Source of the DNA: M3007 sp964646615
Lineage (GTDB): Bacteria; Bacteroidota; Bacteroidia; Chitinophagales; Saprospiraceae
Reading direction: 5' to 3'
Length of the DNA stretch: 64,000 bases
Assembly: GCA_964646615.1 (NCBI GenBank)
Contig: CAZYEV010000095.1
Location: 42,833-106,832 of the forward strand
This document shows, piece after piece, positions 40,311-48,641 of this stretch. The position numbers and the translations under genes are program-made. Every line of letters starts with the position of its first letter. Position 1 is the first letter of the stretch. Under the pieces are notes generated by a model. That model saw only the letters and a program-made list of their open reading frames with translations, was not told the DNA's origin and searched no databases.

Positions 40311-42404
40311 TCAGGGCTTCCACACCCGCACTGGGCCGAGCCAGGTGCGTTGCTCCGGCAGCCACAGGCGAAGGGTATAGATGCCTGGCGCAAGGCGATG
40401 GGCAGCCAGGTCAACCGGCACGTATGCCTGGGCAACCACTGTTTGCCGCGCTACCTCGCGCCCCAACGCATCGAAGAGGACAACCACAGCGCTGCTCCCC
40501 GCCAGGTCGCTGGCCAGTTCTAAGTGCACCTGGTCGGTCGGGATGGGATTGGGAAAGACGCGCAGGCGTTCAGCATTCGAGCGTTCTCCGGCGAAGACGC
40601 TCACCATGCGCAGCAGTGTGGTGGTGCCGTCGTAGTCCGTCTGCCACAGGCGGTAGTAGTTGAGGCCGGGCAAAGGGTGGGCGTCGAAGTACTCGTATTT
40701 GCGCCGCTGGGTGGAGTTGCCCGCGCCGCGCACGCGACCGAGGGTGTGGAAGAGCGCCGCGTCGGCAGAGCGCTCGAGGGTGAAAAAGTCGTTATCCCGT
40801 TCGGTGGCCGTCTCCCACGTGAGCCGCACGCCACCATCGGTAGCCTGAGCAGTGAAGGAGAGCAGTTCCACAGGGAGTGGCGCCGTGCAGGGGCCGGCGG
40901 CATTGCAGGCGCTGGGCGGGGTGAGGCTAAGACAGGCCGGGTGCGACAGCAGAGTCATTGGCCCCGGGCCACAAGGGTTGGCCGGCAGGCTCAGCACGTA
41001 GTCAGCGCCGGCCTCTTCGTTGCTGTTGAGCACGCGACGCGCCTGCCCGGGGCCGATGGAACGGTGCATGACGGCCGTATTGTCCACGATGTGCTGCAGC
41101 TGGTGGCCGTGTCCGAATTCGTGAAAGACGACGGTCTGAAAGTCGAACTGCCCACCCGGCACCACGGGACTATCGCAGAAATACCATGTAACGCCGCTCT
41201 GGCGCATGTTGATGTCCACCTCTGTTACGCGCCAGTGCAAGCCGCCGCCGGTAGAACAGGCATTGAAATAGCTGGTAGCTCGCCCCAGCACCCCTCCCGG
41301 CAGTGGGGAACCAACGTCGTACGTGATGACGCTAATGCCGTCAGAACTTTCCGAATTGACCGATGTGGTAGAAGTGGAAAGCCGCCAGTTCACGCCCGAC
41401 ACGCAGCGCCACTCGCGCAAAGCGCGCCCAACGGCATTGACAGCATCTTGCTGAGCGCTGTTGCACAAAGTGGTACTGAGGGTGTAGGTCATGCCACCCA
41501 GGCCGTTTACGTTGGTCAATTTGGCGCCTACCTTACTGCCGCCGTAGATGAAGTTAGTATAGCCAAACGTAACGGTGAGGTTGGTAGAGCTGGTCGTGCT
41601 GTTGCTGCTGGCATCCACGACGGTGATAGGCCCGGTGCCGGCGCACCCCCCGCTAGCAGTAGTGGAAGGCACGACGACGGTTATCAGATTGTCTGACCAG
41701 CTGGTGATGTCGGAGGCGTCCACACTGAAAGGCGAGCCGGTGTTGGAATTGATAAAACGCACCGAGCCGGGTGTCGAGCCGAAGCCGCTGCCGTTGATGG
41801 TCAACACATCGCCCGTACCAGCGCTAATGGAAGTAGGGCTGAACGAACTGATAGAGGGCATCATGCGTTCGCTGACCGGCCGATCCAGCTGCTCATCGGG
41901 CACGATAATCTGCGCCCGACCCGTGAGCGCTTCCACGCGCTGGCGAAAAGCGGCGATGCCTGAGGTGGCGTGGAACGGGTGCTCTACGGCATCCGTTAGC
42001 GTGTTGTAATGAAAAAAGCCGTGCGGCGAGCCGTAGTTTTCCCACATAGAGCCGATGGGCAGGTCATAAGCACAGGGGATAAGGCAAAACAGCCCGTAAT
42101 CGCCCGTGTCGTACTGAACAGATTCAGACACGAGCTGCATACGATCGCCGACGATGCCGCCCAGCGTGATCACGTTCAGGTATCTGCCGGACGAAATCGG
42201 GCCTTTGTACACCCGCGTTACCTCGACGAGGTTGTGGGTGTAAATGCCGCGACGGCCGTTGTCCCACAGGGACTGCCGGGCGACGACGCGCCCTTCTACG
42301 ACGAGAGCGGAGCGCTGAAAGAGTTCCGAAAACGGGAGCTCATACAATTGGGCACGAAGCGGGCAGGCGAGCAGCCCCAATAGTCCCAAAAATAAAGCAC
42401 GCAT
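40311..42404 (-). CDS. T9SS-secreted metzincin-type metalloprotease with IPT/TIG domain
   Basis: A 697-residue exported protein. The ATG at 42404 gives a good signal peptide (MRALFLGLLGLLACPLRAQ). An N-terminal region of about 160 residues has no clear family. An IPT/TIG-type immunoglobulin-like domain lies at about 180-290 (SPTSISAGTGDVLTINGSGF). The catalytic part contains HEFGHGHQLQH at 428-438, the zinc-binding HExxHxxxxxH of metzincins, with a downstream Met in AVMHRS. A T9SS type A sorting domain ends the chain (LRVFPNPIPTDQVHLELAS). Such proteases degrade host or environmental proteins. The IPT before the catalytic domain is atypical. It lies alone and converges with rfaE2. Confidence 0.87.
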   Translation of the reverse strand: MRALFLGLLGLLACPLRAQLYELPFSELFQRSALVVEGRVVARQSLWDNGRRGIYTHNLVEVTRVYKGPISSGRYLNVITLGGIVGDRMQLVSESVQYDTGDYGLFCLIPCAYDLPIGSMWENYGSPHGFFHYNTLTDAVEHPFHATSGIAAFRQRVEALTGRAQIIVPDEQLDRPVSERMMPSISSFSPTSISAGTGDVLTINGSGFGSTPGSVRFINSNTGSPFSVDASDITSWSDNLITVVVPSTTASGGCAGTGPITVVDASSNSTTSSTNLTVTFGYTNFIYGGSKVGAKLTNVNGLGGMTYTLSTTLCNSAQQDAVNAVGRALREWRCVSGVNWRLSTSTTSVNSESSDGISVITYDVGSPLPGGVLGRATSYFNACSTGGGLHWRVTEVDINMRQSGVTWYFCDSPVVPGGQFDFQTVVFHEFGHGHQLQHIVDNTAVMHRSIGPGQARRVLNSNEEAGADYVLSLPANPCGPGPMTLLSHPACLSLTPPSACNAAGPCTAPLPVELLSFTAQATDGGVRLTWETATERDNDFFTLERSADAALFHTLGRVRGAGNSTQRRKYEYFDAHPLPGLNYYRLWQTDYDGTTTLLRMVSVFAGERSNAERLRVFPNPIPTDQVHLELASDLAGSSAVVVLFDALGREVARQTVVAQAYVPVDLAAHRLAPGIYTLRLWLPEQRTWLGPVRVWKP

Positions 42405-42563
42405 AGGGGGAAACTTGTTTTCAATGGGTGGAACACAATGTGTGCGGATTATGCCAAAACGTGGCTCAAAAATAGCCTGTATCCTCATCTCACCCACTGC
42501 GAGCCAGGTCTATTTATTTTTATTTACCACCTATGCGGCGCGAATGAGTCCTGGACGGCCTCA

Positions 42564-42650
42564 GAGGTGTCGTCTTCGAGGCACGAGAAGGGAACATCTC
42601 AAATGCAGTACTCCGAGGCGACACCTTTCGGGGAAAGATGTCGCCTCGCG
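42564..42650 (+). repeat. Intergenic repeat family 2, copy A
   Basis: It begins GAGGTGTCGTCTTCGAGGCA and ends with a near-perfect dyad (42615-42647): GAGGCGACACCTTTC pairs with GAAAGATGTCGCCTC, one mismatch, loop GGG. Reverse-complemented copy B at 55003-55090 matches it over nearly the full length. It directly precedes the -7 box of the downstream gene. Confidence 0.75.
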
Positions 42651-42656
42651 CTGCAC

Positions 42657-42664
42657 TAATTTTG
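42657..42664 (+). promoter_or_regulatory. -7 box adjoining the family 2 repeat
   Basis: TAATTTTG, an exact TAnnTTTG match 103 bp upstream of the barrel gene at 42767. No good -33 box at normal spacing; the repeat occupies that position. Confidence 0.45.
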
Positions 42665-42766
42665 CGTTAAAGTATCGCTTCCGCGCTCCGCTCATCACTC
42701 GGTTGTGAGAGATTTGTAGCGCTGCTGGCGAAACAGCAGTATCTTTCAAATCAAAAACGGGCGATT

Positions 42767-43372
42767 ATGGCTGGACGATTTTTCAAAATGAGTGTCTTCG
42801 TTTTGGCAGCGAGTGTAGTTTTCGCACAAAAAAAGGAAGAGACGCTGTTCGGCAAAGCGCGCATAACCGGTGGTTTTGGCGGCCCTTTCCTGGTGCAGAG
42901 CCGTGGCGATGGGTCTTTGGGCCAGGGCGGCGGCGGTGGCGGCGGCGTGGTGGTGGGTTCTTTTTTTCTGGGCGGTTTTGGTCAGGGCGAGAGCTTTGGC
43001 ACCCGCATCATTCAGGGAGTGGATCATGAGCTCAGTCTGGGGCTGGGTGGCATCTGGCTGGGCATTACGCATCCAACGCACAGGTTGGTTCACCCCTACG
43101 GCTCGCTCAAGTTGGGCTGGGGCGGGCTATCGCTATCACCGCGCGAGCGCCAGAACGATCGCGGCTTTAACGACGCAGTCTTCGTCGTCCTTCCGGAGGC
43201 GGGGCTGGAGTTGAACGTAGTGGATTGGTTCCGCTTAGTGGGCCACGTAGGCTACCGTTGGGTCAACGGCGTTGACGGGCTGGGAGGCCATGTGCGCGCC
43301 GATGCCTTTAATAGCGTCGTCTGGGGCGTTACCCTGCGCTTCGGCGGCTTCGGCACCTCCTCCGACGAATGA
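42767..43372 (+). CDS. Glycine-rich small outer-membrane protein, unknown
   Basis: A 201-residue protein with a leader (MAGRFFKMSVFVLAASVVFAQ). A run of Gly (SLGQGGGGGGGVVVGSFFLG) is followed by alternating strands: HELSLGLGGIWLGITHP, GSLKLGWGGLSLS, AVFVVLPEAGLELNVVDWF, GHVGYRWVNGV and NSVVWGVTLRFGGFG. This suggests an outer-membrane barrel of about eight strands or a Gly-rich surface beta-structure. The family is not recognised. A GAGGCGACA-dyad repeat with a promoter lies upstream. Confidence 0.65.
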   Translation: MAGRFFKMSVFVLAASVVFAQKKEETLFGKARITGGFGGPFLVQSRGDGSLGQGGGGGGGVVVGSFFLGGFGQGESFGTRIIQGVDHELSLGLGGIWLGITHPTHRLVHPYGSLKLGWGGLSLSPRERQNDRGFNDAVFVVLPEAGLELNVVDWFRLVGHVGYRWVNGVDGLGGHVRADAFNSVVWGVTLRFGGFGTSSDE

Positions 43373-43395
43373 CGACTGAGCGCAGAAGCACTCCT

Positions 43396-43614
43396 TCAAA
43401 CCGTTCCGTACAAATAGGCAAAGGCGCCGAACAGCACGCTACCAGCGAGCAGGCCGTAAGCAAGCGGACGGTCGTTGCTGGTCATGTACGTAAAAGCGCC
43501 GGCTACTAAGCCACCGCCGACGAGAAAGTAATAGGGAATAAAATACTGCAGGCCTACAAATGCCCCAAAAACCAGGACAACACGGAGCAAAATGGCGAGG
43601 ATGCGCTTTGACAT
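43396..43614 (-). CDS. Small hydrophobic membrane protein
   Basis: A 72-residue protein consisting of about three hydrophobic segments (LRVVLVFGAFVGLQYFIPYY, FLVGGGLVAGAFTYM, GLLAGSVLFGAFAYLYG) separated by short polar turns (TSNDRPLA). It is likely inserted in the inner membrane. It lies 51 bp downstream of the MDR oxidoreductase on the same strand and could be co-transcribed. No family is recognised. Confidence 0.6.
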   Translation of the reverse strand: MSKRILAILLRVVLVFGAFVGLQYFIPYYFLVGGGLVAGAFTYMTSNDRPLAYGLLAGSVLFGAFAYLYGTV

Positions 43615-43665
43615 AGTGCTGATTTTGAACAGTTTGTCTTTTTGATAAGAAGAAGAATTGGGGCG

Positions 43666-44646
43666 CTAATTTGCAGCGCTGCTGTGAATGGCCAGGACAA
43701 TTTTGCCGAATTGCTCGCCAGCGGCTAAGCGCTGCAAGGCAGCGTTGCCCTCGGCCAGCGGAAAGACCGCATCCACGACGGGTACAATGCGATGCTGCCG
43801 AACGAAATGAAGCATGCGCTCGAACTCTTGGGGCGAGCCCATGCTGGAGCCGTGAATACTGAGCTGCTTCCAGAAGATTACCTGAGGGCTGAGGCCGTTG
43901 ATTTTGCCCAGACCGCCGCCATAGATGCCAATGCGCGCGCCGGTATTGCACAGCATGGGCAGCAAAGCGAAGGCATCGCCACCTGCCGAGTCAATGACGA
44001 CGTCGAAGCCGCCGGCCTGGTCGCGCAATTGCTTGTGCCAGTCAGCGGAGTGGTAATTAGCTCCCCCTTTGACGCCCAGCCGTAGGGCGCGCTGGATTTT
44101 TTCTTCGGAGCCGGAGGTAACGAACACTTCCGCACCGGCAGCTAAGGCCAGCTGGCAGGCCATGAGCGCCACCCCGCCACCAATGCCGGTGATGAGCACG
44201 CGCTCACCCGCTTGCAACTGGCAGCGGGAAAACAGGACGCGATAGGCCGTCAGGCCGGCTAAGGGCAAGGCAGCGGCCTGTTCCCACGTCAGGTGCTCCG
44301 GCTTGGGAAACAGGTTGGCGCGCGGCACGCGAATGTATTCGGCAAAGGTGCCGTCTTCCGGCATGCCCAGCACGCGAAAGGCACGCCCAGGCATGGCGGG
44401 GTTATCGCCCCAGTCCAGTGCCGGGTAAATCACGACGGCCTGGCCCTGCCACTCGCCAGCGCCATCGCTCCCCAGCACCGCAGGGAGGCGAATCTGGGCA
44501 TATTGGCCCTGTGCAATCCAGTAATCGCGGTGATTGAGCGCTGCCGCAAGCAGCCGCACCACCGCCGTGTCGTCCGTCTCTTCGGGCACCTGGCGCGTCG
44601 TCAGTACCAGCGGCCCGCCCGTCTGTTGTAATTCTAATGCATTCAC
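43666..44646 (-). CDS. MDR-superfamily zinc-type alcohol dehydrogenase / quinone oxidoreductase-like
   Basis: A 326-residue NADPH-type MDR protein. The GroES-like N-terminal domain contains ALNHRDYWIAQGQYAQI and LPAVLGSDGAGEWQG. The Rossmann fold begins at GERVLITGIGGGVALMACQL, with the glycine-rich loop GIGGGVALMA. No cluster of four structural zinc cysteines and no catalytic-zinc Cys/His set is visible, so it is closer to quinone oxidoreductases than to classic zinc alcohol dehydrogenases. The substrate is unknown. It is divergent from the 113-residue protein gene. A 72-residue membrane protein gene follows it. Confidence 0.88.
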   Translation of the reverse strand: MNALELQQTGGPLVLTTRQVPEETDDTAVVRLLAAALNHRDYWIAQGQYAQIRLPAVLGSDGAGEWQGQAVVIYPALDWGDNPAMPGRAFRVLGMPEDGTFAEYIRVPRANLFPKPEHLTWEQAAALPLAGLTAYRVLFSRCQLQAGERVLITGIGGGVALMACQLALAAGAEVFVTSGSEEKIQRALRLGVKGGANYHSADWHKQLRDQAGGFDVVIDSAGGDAFALLPMLCNTGARIGIYGGGLGKINGLSPQVIFWKQLSIHGSSMGSPQEFERMLHFVRQHRIVPVVDAVFPLAEGNAALQRLAAGEQFGKIVLAIHSSAAN

Positions 44647-44712
44647 AAGCGATGAAGATGATGGTGTGGAGCAAATGTATGACCTTTGATGCGCCTACCG
44701 TTCGTCCGGTTT

Positions 44713-45054
44713 ATGAACACACGCCCTTTTTCCTGCCACATAGGTTGGCTGGCACTGATAGCCAGCCTGCTCTTCTGCGATCTGGGGCGCTTATGGCTGG
44801 AGCCGCCGCTCCAGATACTCTATTCCTTGCCGGCTTCTTCTAGCGCTGAGGGGGAAGAAGATGACGCACTTCCTCTATCTCAGAGCAATACCTTTGAAGA
44901 AGAGGTCAAGCATTACCCGGGCAGCATGGACCTCTCTCTACTCCAGATGAAGGGCGCGATTGCCCTGCCTCAAATAGCGCGCTGGATAGCGGATGAGGAC
45001 GTGTCGCCGCTTACCTGTCGGCCGGTGCTGGTGCCGCCGCCGGACGGCTACTAA
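44713..45054 (+). CDS. Small exported protein, unknown
   Basis: A 113-residue protein (or up to 122, if translated from 44686). The start at 44713 opens a leader-like hydrophobic segment (HIGWLALIASLLFCDLG). An acidic stretch SSSAEGEEDDALPLSQS follows, and the chain ends in a Cys/Pro-containing tail (LTCRPVLVPPPDGY). I do not recognise it. It is 103 bp upstream of the SulP transporter on the same strand, so an operon is possible. A GACCTTTG box (44681-44688), close to the -7 consensus, lies 24 bp upstream. Confidence 0.5.
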   Translation: MNTRPFSCHIGWLALIASLLFCDLGRLWLEPPLQILYSLPASSSAEGEEDDALPLSQSNTFEEEVKHYPGSMDLSLLQMKGAIALPQIARWIADEDVSPLTCRPVLVPPPDGY

Positions 45055-45157
45055 TTTCCCTTTCATCGTTTTTTCCTTTCTTTCCACGCCCGGAGACTCA
45101 TCCGGGTGCTCATTTCATTCGATAATCTATTGCCTGAACACAACCTTATTCATTCTT

Positions 45158-46828
45158 ATGAACGCAATAAAAAAATACGCGGCTAATCTGAGATATGACT
45201 TGCCAGCCTCGATTGTCGTGTTTCTCGTGGCAGTGCCCCTGTGTTTGGGTATTGCGCTGGCTTCGGGTGCTCCATTGTTTTCGGGCATGATCGCCGGCAT
45301 TATCGGCGGCATTGTCATTGGCATACTGAGCAATTCGCACACCAGTGTGAGCGGCCCGGCGGCGGGCTTGACGGCGGTAGTTCTGGCTTCTATCCAGCAA
45401 TTGGGCAGCTACGAGGTCTTCTTAGTAGCCGTTGTGCTGGCGGGAGCACTGCAGCTGGCCCTCGGTCTGTTTAAGGCCGGCGGCATTGCCGACTTCATTC
45501 CATCCAGTGTCATTCGCGGTATGCTGACCGGTATCGGTATTATCATCATCCTGAAGCAGTTGCCGCATGCCGTCGGTTACGACCGCGAGGCGGAGGGCAG
45601 CGAGTCTTTCGTGGGGCCGGCCGGCGAAAACACCCTTTCCATTCTGTGGAATGCCCTGATGCAGTACATACACCCGGGCGCCACGCTGGTAGCCGTTCTG
45701 TCGCTGGCGATTTTGATAGCGGCTGAGCGCCCGGCAGTGAAGCGCTTCCTGGGGCTAATTCCAGGGGCATTGGTAGCGGTTTTTGTCGGTGTTTTGGTCA
45801 ATGAGGTCTTCAAAGCATTCAATGCCAGCGAGTGGGTCATTCAGCGGGAGCACTTAGTTAGCATTCCTGTGGCCAATAGCCTGAGCGAGTTTTTCAGCAT
45901 CTTCACCTTGCCCGACTTCTCCGCCTGGAGCAATACTCAGGTGTACACCGTCGCCCTGACGCTATGCGCCATAGCCTCCATCGAGACCCTGCTGTGCATC
46001 GAGGCCATGGACCGGGAAGACCCTTACAAGCGCACAACCGACCCAAACATCGAGCTGCGCGCGCAGGGCATCGGAAACATACTCTCGGGCCTCATCGGGG
46101 GCTTGCCCATGACGTCGGTTATTGTGCGCAGCTCGGCCAACGTTAGCGCCGGCGCCCGCACAAAGGCATCCACCATTTTACACGGTTCCTTCCTATTGAT
46201 AAGCGTTATCGCCATACCTAACGTACTCAACCTCATCCCATTGTCGTCGTTGGCAGCCGTGCTGCTGGTCGTGGGTTACAAATTGGCCAAGCCCTCCATC
46301 TTCCAAGAAATGTGGGCGCATGGCAAATATCAGTGGCGTCCGTTCATCATTACGGTCGTTGCTATTGTGCTGACCGACCTGCTCACAGGGGTACTGATTG
46401 GCCTGGGCATCAGCGCTTTCTACATTTTGTATGCCAACATGAAAAACGCCTATTTCTTCCATGCGGAGGAATACCACGAAGGCGACCTCATCCGCATACG
46501 ACTGTCGCAGGAGGTTTCCTTTCTGAATAAAGCCAGCATCAAGCGCACGCTCGACCAGCTGCCCGAGCGGTCTAATGTGCTCATTGATGCCTCAGACACC
46601 GCTTACATTGACTTTGATGTGCTGGAAATTATTCGCGACTTTGCCGCTGTTAAGGCGCCCTCTAAAGGTATCCAGGTGGCCCTGCGCGGCTTTCACGAGC
46701 GCTATGACATTGGCGACGCCGACTTTGTACACTGTGAAACGCTGGCACCGGACGATCCGCTGAGGACGCTTTTTGTGCAAATAGCCCATCAGCCTTCGAC
46801 GGCCAAGGATGCTCCCTTCGGTGTTTGA
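45158..46828 (+). CDS. SulP family inorganic anion transporter
   Basis: A 556-residue inner-membrane transporter of about 10-14 helices. The start at 45158 (MNAIKKYAANLRYDLPASIV) is right for the family; the longer 44993 reading runs through the preceding gene. Family motifs are VVFLVAVPLCLGIALASGAP, GIIGGIVIGILSNSHTSVSG and GPAAGLTAVVLASIQQLGSY. At the C-terminus a STAS domain (from about residue 450, SQEVSFLNKASIKRTLDQL then NVLIDASDTAYIDFDVLEII) follows. It is a sulfate or bicarbonate carrier. Which anion is uncertain, but the presence of a carbonic anhydrase gene elsewhere in the window does not link them directly. Confidence 0.92.
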   Translation: MNAIKKYAANLRYDLPASIVVFLVAVPLCLGIALASGAPLFSGMIAGIIGGIVIGILSNSHTSVSGPAAGLTAVVLASIQQLGSYEVFLVAVVLAGALQLALGLFKAGGIADFIPSSVIRGMLTGIGIIIILKQLPHAVGYDREAEGSESFVGPAGENTLSILWNALMQYIHPGATLVAVLSLAILIAAERPAVKRFLGLIPGALVAVFVGVLVNEVFKAFNASEWVIQREHLVSIPVANSLSEFFSIFTLPDFSAWSNTQVYTVALTLCAIASIETLLCIEAMDREDPYKRTTDPNIELRAQGIGNILSGLIGGLPMTSVIVRSSANVSAGARTKASTILHGSFLLISVIAIPNVLNLIPLSSLAAVLLVVGYKLAKPSIFQEMWAHGKYQWRPFIITVVAIVLTDLLTGVLIGLGISAFYILYANMKNAYFFHAEEYHEGDLIRIRLSQEVSFLNKASIKRTLDQLPERSNVLIDASDTAYIDFDVLEIIRDFAAVKAPSKGIQVALRGFHERYDIGDADFVHCETLAPDDPLRTLFVQIAHQPSTAKDAPFGV

Positions 46829-46902
46829 TGGCTGCTTGAGCGATGTCCAGGAGACAGCATTCCAAACAGAGCAACGCAGGCCCCAAAGCCCGGGCCGGGT
46901 GG

Positions 46903-48408
46903 TCAGGGTTTGGCTTTTCGCCGGCGTTTCGCCGGCGCAGGTGCAGCGGATATTGCCGGCTGGAAGAAGCGCTCGGCGATGGATAGCGGTCGGAAGATGT
47001 AGCGTTTTTTGAGGTGATGCCCTCCGCTGCGGTGCAAGATGTCGCGCAACGACTCGAGCACGGCCAGCAGGTATCGGCCTTTGTTGAGCATGACGCACTC
47101 GGCGTGGGCGGCGCGGGCAGCGTCGGTTACTTCGGCGCGTGTGGCCACGCCGCTTTTGGCCTGTGTTTCGAGCACCTGGGTGGCCCATACGACGGGGGTG
47201 TGTGCGGCTTCGCACAGCCAGAGGATTTCTTCCTGGATTTCGCTCATGCGCTCAAAGCCGATTTCGACAGCCAGGTCGCCGCGCGCGATCATGACGCCGA
47301 AGAGGGCCTCGTGCATGCCCTGAAAGAGCAGGGCGGGCAGGTTTTGCACCGCGTCGAAGGTTTCCATTTTGAGCACGATGGGCAACGGCCGCCGGGCCAG
47401 CTGGCGCAACAGTGCTTGCAATTCGGCCACGTCTTCCGCCCGCTGGACGAAGGAGAAGCCCACGAGGTCGGCGTACTGGGCAGCGAAAGGGAGTACGGAG
47501 CGGTCAAAGTCCGTCAGGCTGCTGACGGGCAGCACGGTGTCGGGGAAGTTGATGCCCTTTTCGGCCCGGATGCGCGGTTTGGCGGCGGAGGCACGCACCA
47601 AGCGCAGGGAGGCGATATTGCCATTCACCTTTTCCACGATAGCTTCGTAGAGGCCATCGTCAAAGAGGACGCGGTCGCCGGGGCGTAGGGCCGCCACGGC
47701 ACCGGGCAGCGTGCAGCCCACGGCTTTGGCATCGGGCGGAACGGGGGCGCCTTCGTCTACGAGCAGGAAGTGCTCGTTTTCGCGCACTTTGAGCCGCCCG
47801 CGTTTGCGGCCTTTGGCCAGCAGTACGGTACGGATTTTAGGGCCAGCCAGGTCAACGTACACCTTGCAGGGCCGTCCGGTGGCGCGCACGGCCTTGCGCA
47901 CATTGCGGATCATAGCCAGCCAGGTGTCGGGGTCGTCGTGGGCGCAGTTGATGCGCGCCACATTCATTCCGGCCAGCAGCAGGGCCTTCACCTGGGCGTA
48001 ATCTTCGCCCATGGGGGTATCAAAAGTAACCATCAGGTGCGGGATGTGGGGGTTCACCTTCGGCCCAAAGAGGGCTGTGGCCCGCTGTTGCAGGATGCGA
48101 CGAGCGGTGGGAAAGTCGCAAAAGGTGCCCTCTATGAAGTTTTCCCCCAAATGCCCGAGCACAGCCTCCACCTGACGAAGGGCGTGGCTTTCGCAGCTGG
48201 CCAACGACGAGAGGCCGGCGTTGTGCAGGTCGTCCTGCAAATCCCGCAGGTCGTGGCAACGCAACGACAGGTAGTGCAACAGGTTGCGCGCGCTGACGCG
48301 CTGCTGCGGGTGTACTGCCTCCAATAGGGACTGGTGCTCCCGTTCTGCCCGGAGCATATCGGTGCGCAGCGCCAGGAGCGCCGCGCGCAGCGTGTCGGCC
48401 GCCTTCAT
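46903..48408 (-). CDS. Atypical pyruvate kinase (N-terminal extension, no C-terminal domain)
   Basis: A 501-residue pyruvate-kinase-like enzyme. The first ~125 residues are an added helical region (SARNLLHYLSLRCHDLRDL, LSSLASCESHALRQVEAVLG). The TIM barrel then begins at HLMVTFDTPMGEDYAQVKAL. Active-site motifs are present in modified form: GMNVARINCAHDDP, DLAGPKIRTVLLAKG, KMETFDAVQNLPAL, MIARGDLAVEIGFERM and ATQVLETQAKSGVATRAEVTDAA. The barrel ends with LNKGRYLLAVLESLRDIL and the usual C-terminal allosteric domain is absent. This variant is found in several bacterial phyla. Catalysis is likely retained because the main-chain lysine and metal residues are in place, but regulation should differ. 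Confidence 0.85.
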   Translation of the reverse strand: MKAADTLRAALLALRTDMLRAEREHQSLLEAVHPQQRVSARNLLHYLSLRCHDLRDLQDDLHNAGLSSLASCESHALRQVEAVLGHLGENFIEGTFCDFPTARRILQQRATALFGPKVNPHIPHLMVTFDTPMGEDYAQVKALLLAGMNVARINCAHDDPDTWLAMIRNVRKAVRATGRPCKVYVDLAGPKIRTVLLAKGRKRGRLKVRENEHFLLVDEGAPVPPDAKAVGCTLPGAVAALRPGDRVLFDDGLYEAIVEKVNGNIASLRLVRASAAKPRIRAEKGINFPDTVLPVSSLTDFDRSVLPFAAQYADLVGFSFVQRAEDVAELQALLRQLARRPLPIVLKMETFDAVQNLPALLFQGMHEALFGVMIARGDLAVEIGFERMSEIQEEILWLCEAAHTPVVWATQVLETQAKSGVATRAEVTDAARAAHAECVMLNKGRYLLAVLESLRDILHRSGGHHLKKRYIFRPLSIAERFFQPAISAAPAPAKRRRKAKP

Positions 48409-48450
48409 GGTTGCAGGTGTTCCGAAAATGGAGCCCGGTGGATAAGTCCT

Positions 48451-48573
48451 TTAAAACTTTGGGCAGTCGCATTTGGGCTTGAAGAGGCTGCAGGCCTCCA
48501 GCACCATCATACCGACGACCAAGGCCCACAGAAGCAGGCGAAAACCGTTGACTTTTATGTTTTTCATGTTCAT
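48451..48573 (-). CDS. Small lipoprotein-like ORF, 40 residues
   Basis: The minus strand from ATG 48573 to TAA 48451 encodes 40 residues: a basic N-terminus (MNMKNIKVNGF), a hydrophobic stretch (RLLLWALVVGMMVL), then EACSLFKPKCDCPKF. The Cys after Leu-Glu-Ala is placed like a lipidation site and the chain ends CDC-x(2)-F. Short proteins with such a C-terminal CDCP tail recur in Bacteroidota. It is on the same strand as the pyruvate kinase (42 bp before its start) and downstream of a possible TACTTTCG box (48604-48611). The function is unknown. The coding call rests on leader, spacing and tail. Confidence 0.6.
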   Translation of the reverse strand: MNMKNIKVNGFRLLLWALVVGMMVLEACSLFKPKCDCPKF

Positions 48574-48641
48574 GCTCGAGTCTTGCGTTTGCATTAACGG
48601 CAGCGAAAGTAGGTCAAATTTTTAGCGCAGCGCGGCAGTCT

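Larger units (their letters stand above)
42405..42766. other. 362-bp divergent intergenic region with a family 2 repeat and -7 box
   Basis: This lies between the metzincin gene and the glycine-rich barrel gene. It contains family 2 element A (42564-42650) and an exact -7 box TAATTTTG (42657-42664) touching that element. A predicted CDS inside (42415-42708) is a repeat artefact. Confidence 0.5.
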
